Assembly: GCA_963971535.1 (NCBI GenBank)
Contig: OZ020593.1
Location: 36,928,384-36,992,383, forward strand
Length of the DNA: 64,000 nt
Origin: Notolepis coatsorum
Lineage: Eukaryota; Chordata; Actinopteri; Aulopiformes; Paralepididae
Direction of reading: 5' to 3'
Within the stretch, counting starts at the first letter, position 1. Each line of letters starts with the position of its first letter. The notes beneath the pieces were generated by a model. That model worked only from the letters and a program-made list of their open reading frames with translations. It was not told where the DNA came from and did not search any database. The position numbers were made by a program, and so were the translations under genes. Positions 23,236-37,847 of the stretch are shown here, piece after piece.

Positions 23236-26200
23236 ATGATGAACACTCCACAGAACGGTTCTCCTAAAGTAGATCGCCCGCAGCGTAGACGGCAGACACC
23301 TCAGTACTTAGAGGATTATGTTGCCAATATACTACCTAGCTTTCTACAGACGGTAAACGCGGAAAAAGTAGATAGTAAAATTATGTCCGACCCTATCGAC
23401 CAGGCTACCCCGCCAATAGAGGCCCTAGTGGGTTCTAACGTAACTGACCAAGCTCACGGTAGGGACCAGGAGGGACCCGACACGACTTTACCCCCCGCCA
23501 AGACCGAAGAAGTAGTCCCCGGAGAGCTCCAGGATAAAGACAGCTCTCCAGGGATGGAACTCTACCCGCTACAAGAAGAGGAGAGCACCCCGGAGATGGA
23601 TCTCCAGGACTCGCCACAGGAGAACAGATCTCCAACGAGTACTGCCAGGAGCGGATCACCTCAACCAGCGTCTTCCCCCAGCGAGGCGGACAAGATGCTG
23701 GCACAGGCATTCCTCGCCAGCCTAGCAGCCTCAACAGAGCGCGATCGACTCCAAGCACAGGCGCTTAGTGAGCGCGAACATTCTTCCATGGAAAGAGAAC
23801 GCCTTCAGGCGCGGCAACGGAGCGAAGAAGATCGTATACGTCTAGAGATTAGACGCCTTCAGACGGAAGAGAATATGGTAAGGGACCGGGCCGAAGCCCA
23901 GTGCGCCGCCGCCGAAGCCCAGCGCGCCGCTGCCGGTGCCCAAAGAGAAGCAGAGCGCGACCTCGTTCTCACCAAGCGCGAAGCCGAGCGCGACCGATTA
24001 CAAGCGCAGATAATGGAGCAGCTGATCACCAGGGCAACACCCCCTCCCTCCGCACGGGGTTCCAGGGCCTCGTCAAGACAAGGGTCAAGGGCACCCTCCC
24101 CTACCCGATCAAGCGACCCTGAGCCCGACCACCAGAGAGAGCCTATACCCCCCTCCGAACTCCTTCCCCGACCGGTCCACGCGAGACCCAGCTACAAGGA
24201 AGAAACGGTCTACACCGCGGAGAGGCTAAATAGACGACTACAGGATCTAGAGGACCTGCCAGAGGAAGAAGAAGAGGGAGAGGAGGAGAGTCAAGCCCGA
24301 CAGCAGCACAGTACTCCACAGGACCAGGAGGTCCAGTACAGCCCAGGCTCTACCCCCGCGGCTCTGCGCTACAGACCCCCGACTCAATTCACGGGTGAGC
24401 TTGACGCACGACCAGCCCAGAGGAATAGCACCTGGATACGCGGGCCATGGTACCCAGCAGGTACCAGCCCACCAAGAGGCGTAAGAGGAGACTCGCCTAG
24501 GAGGCCTCTCTTCCAACGCTCACCGATGTGCCAGCCATCCATGGCATCATACATTGGCACACCGACGTTTCCGGACTTCACCCACGAGAACAGAGCACAG
24601 TACACGGAGCTACGAATGTGCTTAGAGACAATGATGTCCGATGTAGCTGATGAACCGTACAAGTATGCTATCCTACTGAAGCACCTCAAGGTGCCCCGAG
24701 CGCACAATATAGCGCTGGCCTATGCCACCTCTACTACCCCATACACAGCGGCTCTAGCAGCACTCGACCAAAGATATGGACGCATATGGGACTACGTAAT
24801 ACAAGAGATAAGGCATATTGACCGCCTACCCCCAGCCACAGACAATCGCTCACTAGATGACCTGTCTATCAAGGTACAATCCCTGGTAGGGATGCTGGGG
24901 GCGCAAAGAGAAAAGGGTATGCACGAACTGTACGCAAACTCTAATGTCGAGAGGATTTTAGAGAAGCTTCCGCCCGCCCGACAAGAGCGCTTCAGGCGGC
25001 AAAGAGACCACCGTGATCCTAACGGTCCCAAGCCATCACTCCTAGACCTAGCCGACTTCCTGGCGAGAGAAGTCAACAGCCTACGGTTGGATACGTTCAT
25101 GCGGAGCACCCCAAGCTCCAGAGAGGGACCTAGGAGAGCAAACGATGGCCGAAGATTGGTGACCGTCATGCACCAATCAGAATCAGTACCGAGCAGCAAG
25201 AACCACAGTACCCCCTCGATGAAAGAGAAGTGGAAGATGGTGTGCCCGTACTGCGAAAAGGAACACTGGTTGTCACAATGTGACACGTTCAAGAAGATGA
25301 CCGCCGACGAGGTGAGTCAATGGATAAAGTCCAACCGACGCTGTTACCGATGTGCGCGCAGTCACATGGCAGCCGATTGCCGCTTAAAGAAGAGGTGTAG
25401 TCGGTGTGACGGAGCCCACCTAGATGTCCTACACGACAGTAACAGAAGAAAGCCTGCACCCTCAAGCAGCACAAAGGCAAGTGTTATGTACATTGACCCC
25501 GCCAGCAGCGGGGGCGCCCGGGTGCTCTTAAAGGTGGTCCGCGTAACACTGAGTTACCAAGACAAGGTCATGGACACTTACGGCGTCCTTGACGACGGGT
25601 CAGAGAAGACCCTTCTCCTCGCGTCCGCTGCGGCCCAGCTGGGGCTGCGGGGGAGCGAAAACCAGATGACGATTCGGACAATAAGAAGAGATCTAAAGAC
25701 GATAAAGGGCGAGAATGTCTCCTTCACTATCGCAGCAAGCGGGCAGCCAGAGAGACGGTATAGGATTACTAACGCTTTCACCAGCCAAGAAATAGGCCTG
25801 TCGCAGTACACCTACCCCATCGCCAAGCTGATGGATAAATATGTGCACCTGCGTCAACTACCTATCCCGCTCATAGACGGTGCCACCCCGACCCTGCTGA
25901 TAGGCTCCGACCATGCAGACCTCATAGTCCCGATAGACCGGGTCCATACAGGACCCAGAGGTTGTCCTGCAGCAGTCGAGACCCGCCTAGGATGGACATT
26001 ACAAGGCCCCCTCGCTAAGTCTCTTAACCGAACAGCAGCCACTAACTGCCTCCACTCCAGAGTGACAGAAGAAGACACCACCCTCCTACAGCATGTCGAG
26101 AGGCTATGGACACTAGAGACAATGCCCTTTAAGAACGAAAAGAAAGACATTCGTTCCAAGGAAGACATTTACGCTATAGCACTCCTCGAGCAGGGGACAA

Positions 26201-28224
26201 AGAGAGTCAAAGTCAACGGAGTGATGAGATACGCAACTCCACTCCTGAGGCGAGAGGGTATGCCTACCTTCCATGCCCCAAAAGAAGCGACGGAGCGGTA
26301 TCTATTGAACACAGAGCGGCGCCTAGCCAGAGACCCCGCTCAAGAGACTGTGTACCGCGCTGAGATTAACAAGCTAATCACAGCGGGACACATAAAGAAA
26401 ATTGACATTAAAGAGGCCGATCAGACGACCGAATCATGGTACGTGCCGCACCACAAAGTCCACCACAACGGCAAGGATCGTATTGTGTTCAACTGCAGCT
26501 ACCAGATCGGATCACAAAATCTGAATAAAGAGCTCTTGCCCGGCCCAACACTCGGCCCCTCTCTACTAGGCGTGTTACTACGTTTCCGCCAAGACAAGGT
26601 GGCCATCAGCGGTGACATCAAAGGGATGTTCCTGCAGGTGAGACTAGTGGAGGAGGACAAGCCCCTGCTGCGGTTCCTATGGAGAGAGAGGATCGGGGAT
26701 GAGCAACCAGCCATCTATCAATGGGAAGTCCTCCCTTTCGGAACCACATGCAGCCCATGCTGTGCTACGTTTGCACTGCAAAAACACGTTGCAGAGGACC
26801 CAGCAGCTGATGAAGAGGTCCGACAAAGTGTAGGAAATAGTTTCTACGTGGACAACTGTCTGCAAAGCGTCTCGACGCCAGAAGAAGCCGAGGCCCTTCT
26901 ACTCAAGCTCCGCGCCTCCCTGATCAAAGGCGGCTTTGATCTCAGGCAGTGGGCCAGCAGCAACCCGCAAGTATTGTGCAGCCCCTCCCCCGAGGACAAG
27001 GCAGCAAGCAGCGAGACCTGGATGGCGACCATCCCAGGAGAAGCCCAAGAAATGACATTAGGACTAGTCTGGCGCTTCAAAACAGACTCGCTCCATTATA
27101 AACACACACCCCTGACCAAGGAGCAGGGAAGGTCGACTGCACTACCGACCACCAGACGGAGTGTATACAGAACACTCGCCAGACAATATGACCCGTTGGG
27201 ATGTATTCTACCTTACACCACCAGGGCAAAGATGATTGTAAGAGCGTTATGGGACAAGGACCAGGGCTGGGACGACCCCATACCCGAACACCTTGCATCC
27301 ACATGGAGAGAGTGGGAGACGGAACTCAGCTCACTCCCAGGTGTCAACATACGCCGCAGCTACTTCCCACCCACAGTGAGGCCGGAGACGTGCCAGATGG
27401 ACCTGCACGTCTTCAGCGACGCCTCCGAAGTAGCCTACGGTTCGGTGGCCTACTTGCGTGCCCGAGAGGAGGGAGGAGAAATACATACTGCTTTCATCCT
27501 GGCTCGCTCAAGAATAGCCCCACGAAAGCAACAATCTATCCCGCGTCTAGAGCTCTGCGCAGCCCTAGCAGGAGCGCAACTCGCCAGGTTAATCCAACGT
27601 GAACTCACCATTCCGGTGCAAAGAACAATCTTGTGGTCAGACTCCACGACAGTACTCACATGGATCCGGTCTGATTCGTGCAGATACAAGGTCTTCGTGG
27701 GAGTCAGAGTCACAGAGATTCAAGATTTAACAGAAGTAGCAAGCTGGAGGTATGTGGACACAAAACACAACCCAGCTGACGTCATCACCCGGGGAATGTC
27801 CCTGGATGACCTCACCCGTCACAACCTATACAGTGACGGGCCAGAGTTCCTCAAGCTCCCGGAAGAAGAGTGGCCTACACCCACCCCACGGGAAGCGAGT
27901 AAAGAGGAGGCCGAAAACAAGAAATCTACGTTCTGTGGATTGAACACACTCGTCTCCACAGACCCCGACATAGATGATTGCCTCACCCTAGAGAGTGCGC
28001 AGCTAAAGACATTCCTGTGGCACCACCCAGAGGTTCAGCTCACTACTGACATTACAGCAGCTGACTATGAAGAAGCAGAACTTCTTCTACTACAACGAGC
28101 CCAGAGAGACTCGTTCCCCGATGAGCTAGACTGTCTACAGGGAGCAAAGCCCGTCCCATCAGACAGCAGACTGCTCCACCTAGCCCCCGAGAACGACGCC
28201 CATGGTCTCATCAGAGTGGGATGA
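23236..28224 (+). pseudogene. BEL 2 Gag-Pol polyprotein, open up to the integrase
   Basis: The first ATG of this frame is at 23236, about 50 bp after the primer site; the frame itself is open from 23212 with GTG. Residue numbers here count from 23212. Gag includes a long Ala/Arg/Glu-rich helical region (about 150-270). Zinc knuckles begin at CPYCEKEHW (about 678), the protease motif is VLDDGSEKT (790), and RT has SGDIKGMFLQ (1132) and FYVDNC (1210). RNase H has FSDASEVAYG (1400), WSDSTTVL (1474) and HNPADVITRG (1518). The RT box reads YVDN instead of YVDD. The frame ends at a TGA just after GLIRVG, where BEL integrases normally continue, and homology resumes in the +1 frame at about 28218 with some codons apparently missing. 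So the copy has a small frameshifting deletion. Confidence 0.92.
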
Positions 28225-29410
28225 CGTCAAGTACCCGATAGTCTTAAACAGCCGACACAAGGTCACAGAGCTGATCATAAAGAAATACGACGAGGATGTG
28301 CATCACGCCGGGGCAGAGAGAGTCTTTGCGGAGATCAGACGTCGTTATTGGATACTGCAAGGGAGAGAAGCAGTGCGGTGCTTCCAGCGAACCTGTCTAG
28401 ACTGTCGTAAGTGACGAGCGCAGCCCAGTATACCCCGGATGGCTGACCTACCTCCCTGTCGCCTCCGACTCGGCGACAAGCCTTTTCACTCCACCGGTAT
28501 GGACTGTTTCGGCCCGCTGTATATAAAGAAAGGAAGAGGAACCGAGAAGCGGTGGGGTATTGTATTCAAATGCATGACCACCCGAGCGATGCATATAGAA
28601 CTCCTTCCAACCATGAGCACAGACTCATTCCTTATGGCCTTCCAAAGATTCACATCGCGGAAAGGCAAACCGTCTATATTATTGTCTGATCACGGGACAA
28701 ACTTCAAAGGCGGAGAAAGAGAGCTGAGAGAGAGCTTCCAAGCTATGGGCCCAGAACTTAAGACCCACCTCGCTCCATCCCAGATTGACTTCCAGTTTAA
28801 TCCCCCGAACGCACCTCACTTCGGTGGAACTTGGGAACGAGAAGTACGTTCAATAAAGACAGCCCTGTACGCCGTGCTTGGGGCCCAGACCGTGGCGGAA
28901 GAAGTCCTAATGACAGTCCTCACGGAGATCGAGGGAGTATTGAACTCAAAGCCCCTCGGTTACGTCTCAAGTGATGTAGCAGATGTCGACCCAGTCACCC
29001 CCAACACACTCTTGATGGGGCGGCTGGACCCCGCGCTACCACAGACAATGTACAGGCCTGAAGAAGCGAACGGCCGAAGAATGTGGAGGTACAGTCAAGT
29101 ATTGGCTGACAAGTTTTGGAACAGCTTCCTACTCCACTATCTACCGTCTCTACAGACCCGCCAGAAATGGGTGAAAGAGAGAGACAATTTGACAGAAGGA
29201 ACAGTCGTCATGATTATCGACCAGTCACTACCCCGAGCTATGTGGCCGGCTGGCCGCGTAAGCAAAGTGATCACCGGTGCCGACGGAAAGGTCCGAGCAG
29301 CCGAAGTGCTCGTCCAAGGGCGGATCTACACCCGACCCGTGGCGAGGCTAATAGAACTGCCAAGGCTCCCCGATACTATCGATGACGACCATGACCCCAT
29401 GACTTTGTGA
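28202..29410 (+). pseudogene. BEL 2 integrase, split by an in-frame stop
   Basis: This frame encodes the HHCC finger (HHAGAERVFAE to CFQRTCLDC, 28297-28410), then a TGA at 28412-28414, then continues in the same frame as a 323-aa ORF from the ATG at 28439 to 29410. The catalytic triad region is recognisable: GMDCFGPLYI (28497), LLSDHGTNFKG (28681) and HFGGTWEREV (28818), followed by LNSKPLGYVS and a C-terminal QKWVKERDNL. The stop probably arose by a single change in a tryptophan codon. The downstream ORF alone lacks the zinc finger, so activity in cis is unlikely. Confidence 0.9.
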
Positions 29411-29504
29411 ACTGACCGACCCCTCACAACAGACATTGAGTAGTGGACAGTGCGGTTAATCTGTCTCTGCTTAGCTAATTAGGTGGGACTAATTAGGGGG
29501 CGGC

Positions 29505-30850
29505 TGTTACAAAGGATCAGATTAAACCGAATATATATATTTATTTATTGATATATATTGCATAGTATTTGTATATCGTTTGATATCCCTTGTATATTCC
29601 TTGTACATATACACGGAATATCCCTTTAGCCCAGACCATAATATTTCATTCTCCTATTGGACAGCGGTCCACCGGCGCCAGGGACCAGCCTCCAGAGTCA
29701 GGTTCAAAGTCACCGTCAAGACATGTCTGTGCATGCCCGGCCTTGCCCAGGGATACGAGACAGAAATGCTGGTTGGCACTAGTTTGTTCACCGTGCATAT
29801 AAATATGGCGCAGGTGAATACAGAAGCACTTAGTCAGAAGTCAAAGAGTTACCCAATAAGTTGAAGCCTCACCCACGATACTCCGTGCGGTGAAGTATGG
29901 CCTGTTTGGCCCCAAAATAGAGCATTGAGACCGCGTGCAAATTAATAACTGAATTGTCAGAGTTTGGCGCTATACCGTCGAGTGCGACATATTTCTATTA
30001 AGTCAGTAATAGTCTATTTGTGTATAGTGTATCGTGCGGCTAAAGTTCTACAGTGACCAGCATCACCAACGCTTCCTCGTATTAGCTAGAGTTCTTATCC
30101 AGGCTGAGCTGCTTTCATGGCGCTTTCACCCGAGGAGACCTAGACGAGAACCGTGTGGACATGTACACTGGATTAATCTACCCGACGACTACATAGCCCT
30201 TTGCGGCTGGATTATATTTGCTTTGGTCCTGTGATTTATGGAGCGGAGAATCGCCGACGCCTGCACGTGTTGGATTTACCCCGCGAGGAGCCAAGTCGAG
30301 TCGGCGCCTCAGAGAGCCTGAGGCCGGCTAGCTTTCTTCACTGTGGAGCTACAGTCTACGGAGAACAGCTGTATTCGTCTGTGGATCAAGAGGCTATTGC
30401 ACCGTCTCCTGTACTTGGAGTCTCCTTAGTCATCGTTGACCAGACTCTCTACTACCGACAGATCTTCTACCCCTGCTGGCTTACAACCAGGGGGACCCTT
30501 CCAGTATCTCCCGCTATATATTACTAGTGTACCATAGATATAATTCCCTAAGATTCAGGTTGTATAATTACCTCCTGCGTAACCAGAGAATGGACATTCA
30601 TTGTTGATTTGCCTACGCACATTCCTTTGCCTTACAAGTGCACTCAAAGTATAATAGAGAAGTATTATGTACCTTTTGCTGCAATAAATACTTAAAGACA
30701 ACTTTGTGTAGAACCGGTTCATTGTGGGAAGTGTTCATTATATTTATATATCATGTACTGTATGGCCAGTAATTAAAGTACATAAAGCGGTAGTGGTTTA
30801 ATGATACCATACTTATCAATACAGTCAGGGAATTGTACCCCTCAGTTACA
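29505..30850 (+). repeat. 3' LTR of BEL 2
   Basis: 1346 bp, near-identical to the 5' LTR. Differences noted at about 29578 (g for a), 29939 (a for g) and 30511 (c for t). Followed directly by the target duplication GTATG. Confidence 0.95.
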
Positions 30851-30855
30851 GTATG

Positions 30856-31685
30856 TTTTAACTTTGTGAGAAGTGGGTTTAGGAACACAGCCCAATCGCT
30901 GAACACAGGAGCGGAGAATGGAGCGTTTCAAGGGGTTTTAATTGTATTTCCCAAGCAGACAGCAGTACAATAGGAATGTGCAATAGAACGGGGTTAGAAT
31001 GTTCTTGGGGGGGTGAGGATAGATGTACTGCGGCTGCAGCTGTGGGCAGAGGACACAGGTCTGTGTCTGGAGAGAGAGCAAGAGCACCTCTTGCGTAGCA
31101 TGGGACGTCCAGGCAGGATGGCGCACTGGAACGGGGATCCTAGGTAGTGATGTTTAACCCCACGACGACTTCTGGTCAGCGTCGTCGAGTAGAAGTAGGA
31201 TCCTCATCAACGGGGGATGGGATACAGCTGTGAGGAGTGAGGTGCCTGACAGCGTCTGAATCAGAGGGATGAGGTGCAACTGGGCTGGGTGACGGGAAGT
31301 GAAGGGATGCTGGCCATATAAGGGTGTGAGGCTTCCGTGGAGGAAGAGAGGATGAGGAGGAGTGCGTGGTGGATGGAAAGGGGGATGAAGAGGAGTGTGT
31401 GGTGAACATGAGGGGAAAAGGAGGGGGAGTGAAGTACGCTCGTGCTGTGACTATGACAAACTTACTGAGAGATGGGCCACCACTTGCATGGAAGCACATG
31501 TTGAAGAGTGGAATAATATGTCTGGATGATGTAAGATAGTAATGGAAATCCTGTGAACATTGTGAATCCTTCCAGAAAATACTGTATATGGTAATGTGAA
31601 CATAAGAATATAAGAAACATAAGAAAAAATATCAACTCAATAGCAACAATGCCAAATGAATAGAACAATTAATTGTTTCTGTTTC
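30856..31685. other. No recognisable gene; GA-rich duplicated stretch
   Basis: Contains a GA-rich segment with imperfect internal repeats at about 31335-31430 ('gaggaggagtgcgtggtg' and 'gaagaggagtgtgtggtg'). No supported coding region. Confidence 0.45.
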
Positions 31686-31689
31686 AGTT

Positions 31690-32240
31690 CAGTTTTTTAA
31701 TCATTGTTATTAATCCTTTATTTAACCAGATAAGATCACACATGTATACCTCTTATTCAGGTGAACCCTGGCCAAGAAGACAGCATACACTCATTCACAA
31801 ATACAATACATAAAAGACAACATAACATAGAGTATATCAACGCATACAACTGTGCAGAAGAATAACCTAAAAGAACAGAAGAAGATTCCTAATTGTTAAT
31901 AAAAAGGGCAGTGAAACATATACAGTAAACTGTACAGACTGCATTCAACAGCCCTCCATTTGGGCATTCAAATCATCAGATATAATAGTCAAGTTTCAAA
32001 TAATTTTGCAAGTTATTCCAAGATGACGGCATAGCATAGCTAAAAGCACTTTTACAAAACTCTGTTCTTGAGTTTGTAACATTATATACTGTAATATAGA
32101 TATCAGCCTTTAATTTCCATGCTTTGCTAAGGTAAGTAACATGCTTAGATCTTTTGGTAGTTGACCTAAGATAGCCTTGTACACAAATGTGTAAAAAATA
32201 AGGCTGTTTCCATTCCACTAACTGATAGGGTACAGTGATC
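31690..32240 (-). pseudogene. LINE C-terminal fragment
   Basis: The minus-strand ORF 32218-31976 contains TEFCKSAFSYAMPSSWNNLQ, matching the C-terminal pattern of non-LTR polyproteins (FxxRSxFSxxxxxxWNxLP). Only about 80 residues are present. A separate minus-strand piece near 32495-32535 reads like the RT motif GVPQGSILGP and may be from the same or another LINE with an internal deletion. Junctions are unclear. Confidence 0.55.
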
Positions 32241-32246
32241 TTTTGA

Positions 32247-34178
<1,932 letters not shown>

Positions 34179-34179
34179 A

Positions 34180-35094
34180 GATGTTCAGATGACCACAGTA
34201 CTTCCAGAAGGTAAAAAAACAAACATTTTACTATTAAAATATACAACATTCCCCTTTAGCCTAGTGAACTTTACGATGTCCATTATGCAATTTGAATGAT
34301 AATATATCACCCAGTGTCCATGGCATTGACATAAACTTGAATATTTTGTACTACCTTTTCTATTGGTAAGCAATTTAATTGTATTCTTTCCCAGAAACGA
34401 GTTAATAGATGAGCAGGAAGCAGTGCAGGGCAGCTCCATCCAGATGATATCATTCAGCATTTCCCACAGGCTCTTAGGTTATGCGTTTGTGATAGGAGGC
34501 TTGGGCAAGATTCACAGAGGCTAAACGAACAGCAGTAAAATATATATAAAATACCCCCAAGAGTGCTCTTATTAGTGTTTGTCACCTACAGTATTTATTT
34601 GTGGTGGGTCTGTCTGATAGTGTGGTTGGCCACCAAATATAAATCAATGTATAGGAAACACTGTCCTACCAACTCTGAACGGCCATTGCCAAGCCTGCAT
34701 ACAGTATACAATAATGCTTTGTAGTTTAAGTTGGTCTTCTTTGTCTAATGGTAACATGTACAGTAGAATACCTCAGGAACTCTTAAAGAATGTCCAAGGC
34801 ACACTGTCAAAGCCTTCATTGTTTCATGGCTTGGCAAAATTGAAAAGCGCTAGAATTGCCACCTATGAGCCAGATTGACTAAGATTAGAAGTGCAGGGTG
34901 TAGCACTTGTATCACTAACATCTGTTCGCCACGGACAAGTTCTAGATTTGAATGAGGAGAGGAGCGATATGCCCAGTAAAAGGAATAGTAGACCAGAGAC
35001 AAGGTTATAACAGTGACCGGTATTTATTCTTAACAGCAGCGCTAGCTACACAATTGCAATACATACGAGTAACGTGAGGTAGTGTGAAATGTCC
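34180..35094. other. No recognisable gene
   Basis: AT-rich intergenic sequence. A 91-aa minus-strand ORF (34460-34185) has no recognisable motif. Confidence 0.45.
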
Positions 35095-35250
35095 CTATTT
35101 AGGTTCTTTCCTTCTTTCAGGAGGGTTAGTTCGATATCATGTTATAGGTTGATTGGATCAACACATTTGGTTCGGAACTACTCCTTCTCTCAAGAAGGTT
35201 AGTTCGGTATCAGGTTCTAGGTTGATTGGATCAACACATTTGGTTCAGTT
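35095..35250. repeat. Imperfect tandem duplication of about 72 bp
   Basis: Two units share 'ggttgattggatcaacacat' and 'gttagttcg(a/g)tatca'. Function unknown. Confidence 0.8.
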
Positions 35251-35320
35251 CAGACGTCTCTGAGGTTATCACTAGCTAAAAGCTAGGTTTAAGGTTGGAC
35301 ATTAGATGTATCCCTTTTTT

Positions 35321-35764
35321 TGTATTTTATTTTTTTATTATTTTTTAAACAAACATATAAACAAACATGACAACACACGATATGATATACAAGCATTAAT
35401 TGTCAGGGCACATCCAATGAGATCACATTTTAGTTAGTTGTCTTATATAAGATATACCCCTAATACCTGTTATCTAAAAAAACCTACACACATATGCTCA
35501 GCTCGAACCCCCCCCTCCCGGACCCCACCTTGAGAAGTACCTCCACTATCCCTCGCACCTAACCAGACACTACCATTATAAGCTAGCTTTTATTCTCTCC
35601 ACCACTTCTAACCACATTGACATTTTGGATTCATTGAGACCCAGAATTATTGCTGTAGATATTTCATGGTAAATTACATCGAGATATTTAAGAAACCAAA
35701 CTTTACGGCACATTTTTTCCGGTTGAAACCAGCGTGATGCGATCAGCTTTTTGGCTACTGTGAA
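35321..35764 (-). pseudogene. L1-type LINE, 5'-truncated
   Basis: Flanked by a 16-bp TSD, GATGTATCCCTTTTTT (35305-35320 and 35765-35780). On the minus strand the start near 35764 encodes TVAKKLIASRWFQPEK, followed by VERIKASL and a stop. This resembles the extreme C-terminus of L1 ORF2, where short AKK.I...W blocks are typical. An A-rich tail lies at the TSD end (plus 35322-35350). The long TSD and A-tail are hallmarks of target-primed reverse transcription. Confidence 0.85.
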
Positions 35765-35919
35765 GATGTATCCCTTTTTTGTGAGTTAACTCGTTATCCT
35801 TTCTTCTGCAAATGCAGATCAGTAAACTCTATACCAGTTTATCATTTCAGTAAACTCTATATCAGTTTATCATTTCAGTAAACTCTATATCAGTTTATCA
35901 TTTAAAACATTCATCACCA

Positions 35920-37099
35920 GGGCTGCGTGCTGAGCCCCCTACTGTACACCCTCTTCACACACGACTGTGTGGCCTCCCAGAACAACACCAGTATCATCAA
36001 ATTCGCAGATGATACTACAGTCATCGGACTGATCACTGGGGGAGCTGATGAGGCATACAGAAGGGAGGTGGCGGAACTGGTGGCCTGGTGTCAGGTCAAT
36101 AATCTCTCCTTGAACGCAGACAAGACCAAGGAGATGATTATTGACCCACGGAGGAGGAGTGTACAGCACACACCTCTGTACATAGGTGAGACGGAGGTGG
36201 ATAGGGTGAAAAACCTTTAAATTCATCGGTATCCACATCAGAGAGGACCTCACCTGGGCTCACAACACCCAACATATAATAAAAAATCCCACCAACTTCC
36301 TAAGAAGGCTGAGAAAATTTGGCATGCCACCCAAAATTCTCAGCAACTTCTATAGAAGTACGGTTGAGAGTGTCCTTACCAGCTCAATCACGTCTGGTAT
36401 GGAAACTGCACTGCTAAGGAGAGGAAGGCACTCCAGCGAGTGATTAAAACTGCTCAGTACATCTCTGGAGCAGCCTTCCCCTCACTACAGGACATTTACT
36501 CTACCAGGGCCACCAGGAGAGCACACAACAGCGACTTCGGGTTATTGAGAAGCGCTATATAAATTAAATGAATTATTATTATTATTAACATAATTAAGGA
36601 CAGCACACACCCCCAACACAGACTCTTCAACCTCCTGCCATTAGGCAGGCGATATAGGAGTCTGAAAGCCAGAACTACGAGACTGACAAAGTTTCTACCC
36701 ACAGGCCATCAGACTCTTGAATGCCTAGCCCCCCCACACCTTCTCGGCAGACACTGACCTGATTACTGCTGTGAACACACTGTCACAACCTTCCCCCCCG
36801 AACTATGAATCACTAAAGACACTTTTAACTGCTGCTGTGACCCACTGTCACCTCCATTCACATGTAAATACTGATCGGAACGTGCAATGTAACTCACTGT
36901 GCCTTGTATATATATTTGTATCTATTTTACCTTATTTTCTAGCACTTGCTTGTATTTAAATATGTTTTAAGTTAAGTATTGTGTGATTTTGTGTGAAGGG
37001 TGGACTAGCAAAGTAAGATTTTCATTGCATGGCAAACTGTCTGTTTAACTGTGCATATGACAATAAACAATCTTGAATCTTGAATCTTGAATCTTGAAT
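35920..37099 (+). pseudogene. Rex1-like LINE, 5'-truncated
   Basis: Starts in the RT domain with [16 protein letters not shown], then FADDTTVIGL (36000-36030) and LNADKTKEMIIDPRR. Homology continues in shifted frames (LRRLRKFGMP, FYRSTVESVLTSSIT) to the 3' UTR and a repeated TTGAATC tail at 37070-37099. There is a frameshift at about 36220 and further shifts near 36390. An insertion of about 55 bp interrupts it at 36535. The same 3' end occurs alone at 45515-45628 with 48377-48487. Confidence 0.85.
36535..36592 (+). mobile_element. Short retroelement tail inserted in the LINE
   Basis: The 'agcgctatataaattaaatg' sequence followed by (ATT)n interrupts the Rex1-like LINE. It resembles the 3' tail of an L2-type LINE or its SINE partner and would be an extremely 5'-truncated insertion. 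Confidence 0.6.
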
Positions 37100-37212
37100 C
37101 ATTTCAGTAAACTCTATATCAGTTTATAATTTCAGTTCGGTAGGTAAGTATTTAAACATATTAATTGAAACCTTAAGTGTGCAGGGAATGCAAGTACCTT
37201 ATTAGGTGCAAT

Positions 37213-37839
37213 CATAGGCGGAGTTTGAACTTGACGCCTGGGGGTGCGAGTCATTGGCGAACGATACCCGCGCGCCAGCACACACACACACTCACACACA
37301 CAGCACTACGGGGGATCATTTTTAACTGACTTGAAAAATGGAGGCTCTAATTATTATTATTCATAGAGACTCTCGAGCAATAATAATTATTACAGCCTCC
37401 ATTTTTCGTGGACGAAAAATATACCAGACTATAGATATCAATTTTCCCGAAATAACGCTACCTGCCTCGACAAAATCCGTGCATTGGTTATCCAGATACA
37501 TTAATTATCATCTCAGAATAAGTGGCTTAAGTACAAGCGTTACAATCTATCGCGCGGGGCATTCTGCTGCTGCTGCTTGGTGCTTGGCCGCGTTAACCCT
37601 TTCACTGCCACACTACAGAAGGTTCGCCTTATAATGTGACATGATTACTACTATAAAATGAATGTATTGTAAAACAAAACATAATAGAATTCAGATTTGT
37701 TTCTCACAATTATTATAATTTTATTAAAATAAAAATAATATTGATTTTTTTTTTATTTTTTTTATTTTTTTAAGCAATTTCACCCCCGGCCACCAGGGGG
37801 TGCAATGCACCCCCTGCACCCCCATAAACTCCGCCCATG
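37213..37839. mobile_element. hAT-type non-autonomous element with TSD GGTGCAAT
   Basis: Perfect 8-bp TSD at 37205-37212 and 37840-37847. Ends CATAGGCGGAGTTT and AAACTCCGCCCATG are imperfect inverted repeats, each followed internally by a C/G-rich GGGGGTGC motif. Inside are a foldback segment (37336-37412, ATGGAGGCT... and its complement) and a half end of the piggyBac-type MITE at 37597. No transposase. Confidence 0.82.
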
Positions 37840-37847
37840 GGTGCAAT

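Larger units (their letters stand above)
21822..30850 (+). mobile_element. BEL/Pao LTR retrotransposon 2 (9029 bp)
   Basis: Flanked by a perfect 5-bp TSD, GTATG (21817-21821 and 30851-30855). Two 1346-bp LTRs enclose a primer binding site, a gag-pol frame broken near its end, and a purine-rich AGGGGGCGGC just before the 3' LTR. By eye I count three differences between the LTRs, which implies a recent insertion. A diverged solo LTR of the same family lies at 51603-53425. The protein sequence differs clearly from BEL 1, so two lineages are present side by side. Confidence 0.95.
35820..37137. repeat. 28-bp minisatellite split by a LINE
   Basis: The unit 'cagtaaactctatatcagtt' plus 'tatcattt' repeats three times at 35822-35908 and resumes at 37100-37135. 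The LINE at about 35920-37099 lies between, so the tandem array is the older sequence. Confidence 0.85.
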
